NCBI RefSeq assembly: GCF_030052815.1
Contig: NC_079503.1
Location: 49,456,735-49,520,734 of the forward strand
Direction of reading: 5' to 3'
Origin: Hevea brasiliensis
Taxonomy: Eukaryota > Streptophyta > Magnoliopsida > Malpighiales > Euphorbiaceae
DNA: 64,000 nt
Shown: in pieces, positions 59,242-64,000 of the stretch
How positions within the stretch are numbered: position 1 is the first letter of the stretch
How the letters are laid out: every line of letters begins with the position of its first letter
The notes under the pieces: generated by a model
Database searches by the model: none
What the model was told of the DNA's origin: nothing
The model's input: only the letters and a program-made list of their open reading frames with translations
Translations under genes and position numbers: made by a program

Positions 59242-61805
59242 AAAATTTACTAATTATATTATATGTTCCAATTATAATTTTTAGTATTTTAATATTTTTC
59301 ATAATATAAACATAAATCTCCAAGTCTAATATTTACATAATTTAGGCATTCATAATAAATATATATTCATTAGATCACCCATAATTGTTCACAATCCAAA
59401 ACAATGGTTCTCATGCATCATTATACTCAATATACTTTTTCTTATCCTTTCTCCAATAATGGGAACTAAAGTCTTATTTGTATATTCATTTATTCATTGC
59501 CCTATTTATATAAATTTTTATTCATATTCCAAGTAATCCATGAATATTTTATGGATTTCAAATTTAGCTAAATTTTCCTTAAATCCTAGTATCACTCAAA
59601 TTCAAAAATTTAAATCAACTATTTACATTATCTATATATTAACCATTATAATAGCCTTTTAATTTATTATACCCTTTCCTATATCATTGGGGTCACTCAA
59701 CTTAACCATTCGCAATTTACCTACCACATCCTAGATTAACAACTATAATAGTTCTTATAGTTTGTTTTTTTACTTCACATAATTTAGTGCTTACTATTCA
59801 TTTGACCATTTCCATTCAAAGGTTGACTTTTTGATTCATAATAGATTTTTTAAGCCTAAGTTTACCAATATACCATATTTTACATTTTATTTTTGTTCGC
59901 ATTGGTTGCCAAACTCAATTCCTAGTCTCCTAGGTTTTATTTCAAATTTTCAGAATTTGAGGTCCAAATTCACTGTTCTATTGGACCTTGCTACATTAAA
60001 AATTTGATAAAAATTTCTTCATGCAAGTCATTCCTTTATATGTCTTCTTTAATTCCCTTTTTGAATCACTCCATTTGGAGTTTTGTAGCTCATGTTATGG
60101 CCATTTTACCATAACTGGCCAGATTGACCTGTACCCAGAATTCCGGACAGAATTGGTTCTGTCAGATTTGGTATCCTGATTTTGATAGGCAATTTCATTT
60201 AGTTCTGTTCATAATTTAGAGTTATGGTCTTCATGAAAGTTGTCCTAAATTGTCTAAGCTTTCCATTGATATAAAATTTAGATGATTTGGACATTTCTAC
60301 ACTGAGTTATGGCCAAATGAACAAATACTGTTCACTATTCATTTGGTTAATTTTCAGGACCAGCAGGTTGGTTACCCGGATTTGGTCAATTTTTAGGGTA
60401 TTCTAAGTTTGTTTTCTGGGTAAGGTTTCTTCATCAAAGTTGTGCCATTATATGTCTAATTTCATGTCCAATTGGCTTTGCACCAACTGAACCTACACCA
60501 CTCAAGTTACAGCAGCCCAAACTTACTGGACTCATATCCAGCTCTATAAGTCCTAAGAAGGCAGCATACCCAACCTCAAATCCAAAGCCATAATTCACTT
60601 CAATTCCTCATCAAACACAGCTGAATGGTCACTAATTGACCATTAGGACGTCCATTCACCTACACATAAGCAAAACCCTAACTTCATGCCTCAAACCCTA
60701 ATTCTCAAATATTCAAATCCTACTTCACACACATCAACTTATGTTCAAAGTTTCATAATCACCATCAAAGCCACCCATAAACATCTTTAATTGCATCAAA
60801 ACTCATGAAACACTTTCCTAATTCATGGCTACCAAAAATGGAAGTGGCTCATACACGGATATTTTCTTTCAATTCTTTCAAATTCTAAGTCAATTCATGC
60901 TTCCAACATGAGATATAAACAGAAATTAAAGAGTAGTAGCACTAACCTTTTCTAGCAGAATTTTCCCAAGCTTAAACTTCACTTTCTCTTCAATTCTAGG
61001 CAGCCAAACACTTACCCAAGAGGTTTAAACAAGTTTTAATGAAGGGAGTCTAGGTTTTAGTGGTGAGAATTCATGGGAATGGAAGAGAGAGATGAAATAA
61101 CACTCATGGAGGTTGAGAGAAAGGTGTGCCGGCTGAATGGGGAAGATGAGTGCACAAATTGTGTTCTAATTTTACTTAATTTTACCTCTTTTAATTAGGT
61201 TTAAAAGTAGGTGTCACAATCGGATTGGATGGAAGTGTTTTAATGACATCATAGTGATGTCGAAATTCCTATTTAATTCATTTTTTTTCTTTTTCTTTTC
61301 TACTCATTTTCAATTAAATATTTAGCAATATTTATTTATATTTTATGTCATAATAATTATTTATTTAACTGGACAAGTTGGCCAAAAATCATCTCTAAAG
61401 ACGAAATGACCAAAATGTCTTTCGTTTTGCTTAACAAACTAAAACTGTTTGTACCTAGTTAAAAATTTTTCTACTCATTTTCTTGGTATTCTAGTGCCAT
61501 CGAAACCTCAATGACTCTTCTCTGGAGTCCCAAAAATTATTTTACAGAATTTTCCTAGGGTTTAGGGCTACTAGCTATAATGACAGCAACTTTCCGTTAG
61601 GGTCACCCATCACTGGGGCACCGGCTCATTTAACTTTGTTGTATTTCATTTTTTAAATTTTTCCTTAATTTTTTTTACGCTTATTTGAATTATTTATAAC
61701 TCCTCACTCTAGTCTAATTATAGCTCCAAACATTCTAGCTATCCGATCAGACATTGGTCACTGGAACAGTAGAACGTACAGACTATCTAAGGTGAGGGCG
61801 TTACA
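59242..61805 (-). repeat. Truncated minus-strand LTR of the D/F group
   Basis: The right end GGCGTTACA (61805) is an LTR start on the minus strand. Sequence from the right matches the D and F LTRs, including TGACATCA/TGATGTCG (61244-61262) and the complement of ATGAGCCACTTTC (about 60830). The left part (59242-59800) is AT-rich and corresponds to the second half of F's LTR. The last 600-700 bases of the LTR, with its hairpin, are missing at the join with E. Confidence 0.8.
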
Positions 61806-61907
61806 CAATACCTATCATATCATATCATTCATGTTATTAGTGTCAGGTCATTATTATCATTCCTTTAACAATTATAGTAATTCATTAAGTTCTAAGGGTT
61901 ACATGAA
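61806..61907. other. AT-rich spacer of unknown origin
   Basis: About 100 bases contain ATCATATCATATCATTCATG and similar sequence. They match no LTR end, purine tract or coding domain that I recognise. They separate the truncated LTR from the integrase scrap. Confidence 0.5.
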
Positions 61908-62331
61908 TCACCCTTTTTGACTGTCCATTCATCTGTGGATGAAAAGCCGTACTAAAGTGTAGTTGAGTGCCTAAAAACTCCTATAGCCTCTTCCAAAACC
62001 TCGAAGTAAATCTCGGGTCTCGGTCAGATATGATAGATGTTGGCACTCCATGTAGTCGGACTATCTCATCTATGTAAATCTCTGCTAACCTCTCCAATGA
62101 GTAGTCAGCTCTAACTGGTAGGAAGTGAGCTGACTTGGTTAATCTGTCCATAATCACCCATATAATATCATGCTTCCTCTATGTCAATGGTAGTCCAGTA
62201 ACAAAATCCATGGTGATGTGGTCCCATTTCCACTCTGGTATGGATATAGGTTGCAACAACCCTAATGGAACCTGATGCTCAGCCTTAACCTATCGGCATC
62301 TCAAACATCGAGTCACAAAATCACCAATCTC
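61908..62331 (-). pseudogene. pol: Integrase fragment of another minus-strand gypsy element
   Basis: The minus strand reads DFVTRCLRCR, a stop, [30 protein letters not shown] (first core Asp), a stop, [32 protein letters not shown] (second Asp) and FHPQMNGQSKRV. The catalytic Glu of QSERV is Lys (codon 61915-61917), the same change as in B. The fragment is cut at 62331 by the LTR that follows, and ATCTC (62327-62331) is the expected target sequence. Confidence 0.88.
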
Positions 62332-64000
62332 TGTCACACCCTACACCTCCGTGAGATGTAACATGATCCCGTAGTATACCTAATGAATTACCAAACTTCG
62401 CCAACTGATAACCCATTAAATATACTACAAGGAATTTTAAACCTTTTCTTATTTCTTTTTACAGTGGTGAGCACTTTTGACAGGTGTTAACAATTTTTTA
62501 ATCAAAGTTAAATTACATATTAGGTCTAAAATAGCCACAAATTTTATAAAAATTTTCGCAGAGTGCCGTCTGTATTTGGAGCAAAACAGTTCTTCAAAAA
62601 CTTGTAGAAAACACTTCCAATATATTTGTTTCAGTCCCAAACTCTAATATGGCTCAACACAAATCAATTTTCTCAAACATAAGTCAAACTCAATTCAACA
62701 TCACTTTCAGTAGTTTCAAAAATATAATGCAAAATGACTAAGTATTTCAAAGCTGAGATAAGAAAATTATAATACAACATTTTTACAGGCCAAAATAATT
62801 TATAACTTTAGTTTACAACTGCTCAAGACCAAGTACAATATATACATACAGTGCACATACATTATAATAATATTTACAAAGAAGTGGTATACTCAATATA
62901 CCCGGTAAAATCCCCAAAGTATAGCACAAGCAACCTACTCTGCTGCTTTATCTGTCTGTCTACCTGCGACAACAATGAAAAAGCTATCGCTGAGTAAAAT
63001 TTACTCAGTGGTGCATAATAATAATTTAAAATGCGGTATATAAAACATTTATTGATAATTCACAATTCAAATGATTCACAATTTCATGTCACAATTTTCA
63101 AAGCTCATATAATATAAATTTGATCAAACAATTGAATAACACAGTGTTGCTAATTAATAATACAACTTAGGTCATGACACAAACTTTTCTGAACATGCCG
63201 TGTTGTACACCACGATAAGGCATACTCACCCTACTAATCGAAATCAATGAGGGAGGTGGCTAGCTAGCTAATGAGAACTCATCTATACTCACCTCAGACT
63301 GACATGTCAAAGAGGGAGGAATATAGTGTACCTATCAGAGCACTTGTAGGCGTTACGTATCGCCATCCCTGCAAGCTCCTGAGTTCACGCGTGAGAGTTC
63401 CCAGGAATTATAGGCATTAACTATCGCCGTCCCTACTTTGCTCTAATACCACTAAACACAATTTATCTCAAAATTTCCATTTTCAAAGTAGGCAACACAA
63501 TAATTTCCAAATAAAATTCCCAAAGCCAAAATAATAAAAAATTATTCATAACTCATTTCTCCAAATAAATTTTCTAGTAAAAGCAGTGAATATAAAAAGT
63601 ATTATGCACAGACCTGGTTTGAGTCACCTCTAGGCCTTGACTCAATGTTCCTTATGCTTTTCAATATCCTTTTCAACTGAAACACACAATTTGAAGTGTT
63701 TCAGTACTCATTTAAATTGTCTCTGACAATAAGATTCAATATTTAATTTATTTAATTCTATTGTTTTTCTTAGTCAATCTATAATGCTGACCTTTGATGC
63801 ACTCTAGGTGAATTAGGTTTAATGTTACCAATATGTCACATTTTGCATTTCAATATGCTAACAATATAGTGCAATTTACCATTTTTACAAGTTAGCATTC
63901 ATTGCCAAATTATTTCAAGCATCATTGTATGTAAATGTCAAGTTCTCAATTTTTGTTTACTAGATTGGTCTAGCTTAAAGTCCTATTTCTCTTGGTTTTT
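62332..64000 (-). repeat. Minus-strand LTR running off the right edge, with a foreign-looking island
   Basis: It starts TGTCACACCC and follows solo LTR 2 most closely. GGTATA/TATACC is at 62886-62902, CTGAGT/ACTCAG at 62990-63008 and CTGAAACAC/GTGTTTCAG at 63677-63704. Between about 63326 and 63460 it carries a GC-richer segment absent from the other LTRs. Whether it belongs to a full element or a solo LTR cannot be told. Confidence 0.88.
63326..63460. repeat. GC-richer island inside the last LTR, with a duplicated motif and a primer-site-like sequence
   Basis: TAGGCGTTACGTATCGCC (63347) and TAGGCATTAACTATCGCC (63411) are related 64 bases apart, each followed by RTCCCT. TCACGCGTGA (63385-63394) is a perfect ten-base palindrome. 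GCTCTAATACCA (63440-63451) is the complement of F's primer-binding site, and the 18 bases TTTAGTGGTATTAGAGCA on the minus strand match the start of F's interior. Confidence 0.75.

Noticed and set aside
59242..59800. Unique host DNA in the AT-rich stretch after E
   Set aside because: Its order and words correspond to the second half of an F-type LTR in reverse, so it is better read as a decayed LTR, though with less certainty than elsewhere.

Overview
The window looks like repeat-dense heterochromatin from a plant nuclear genome, probably a woody dicot; the species cannot be fixed from this sequence. I find no host gene, no rRNA or tRNA gene and no CRISPR array. Almost every base can be assigned to related Ty3/gypsy LTR retrotransposons. 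They have long LTRs (about 3.1-3.8 kb), 5'-TG...CA-3' ends, primer-binding sites matching initiator tRNA-Met, and a polyprotein ordered gag, protease, reverse transcriptase, RNase H, integrase, chromodomain. That combination fits chromoviruses, most likely the Tekay/Del lineage (lineage is inference). All copies are decayed and none could encode a working polyprotein. Layout, left half (1-37542): plus-strand element A has a 5' LTR ending at 3363, into which another LTR (1-2319) appears to have inserted. Its interior is 3364-8214 and its 3' LTR starts at 8215. That 3' LTR is split by a solo LTR (9025-12798, target duplication TGCTA) and by minus-strand element B (13021-35120). B in turn carries a minus-strand element C (20520-30764) inside its gag. 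A's 3' LTR resumes at 35121 and ends at 37542, and A itself lies next to a minus-strand gag scrap (37543-37742). The nesting is therefore three to four levels deep. Right half (37743-64000): plus-strand element D has two LTRs around an interior of only 215 bases. Its 3' LTR is split by a solo LTR (43254-46835, target duplication AGAAA) and then truncated at 47808. The 3' remnant of plus-strand element E (47809-59241) follows, interrupted inside its integrase C-terminal region by element F (48240-57880, target duplication TCAGA). After that come a truncated minus-strand LTR (59242-61805), a minus-strand integrase scrap (about 61908-62331), and a minus-strand LTR inserted into that scrap (62332 to the window end). 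The most interesting signal is in the LTRs rather than the genes. They carry several short inverted repeats at fixed relative positions. Two of these keep their pairing through compensatory changes between subfamilies: CTGAGT/ACTCAG versus CTAAGC/GCTTAG, and TGACATCA/TGATGTCA versus TTACATAA/TTATGTAA. The LTRs also contain degenerate modules of about 100 bases and a conserved GATGGGTGACC block. The premature stops in the polyproteins sit mostly at former Gln and Trp codons, the pattern expected from deamination of methylated cytosine in a silenced plant repeat.
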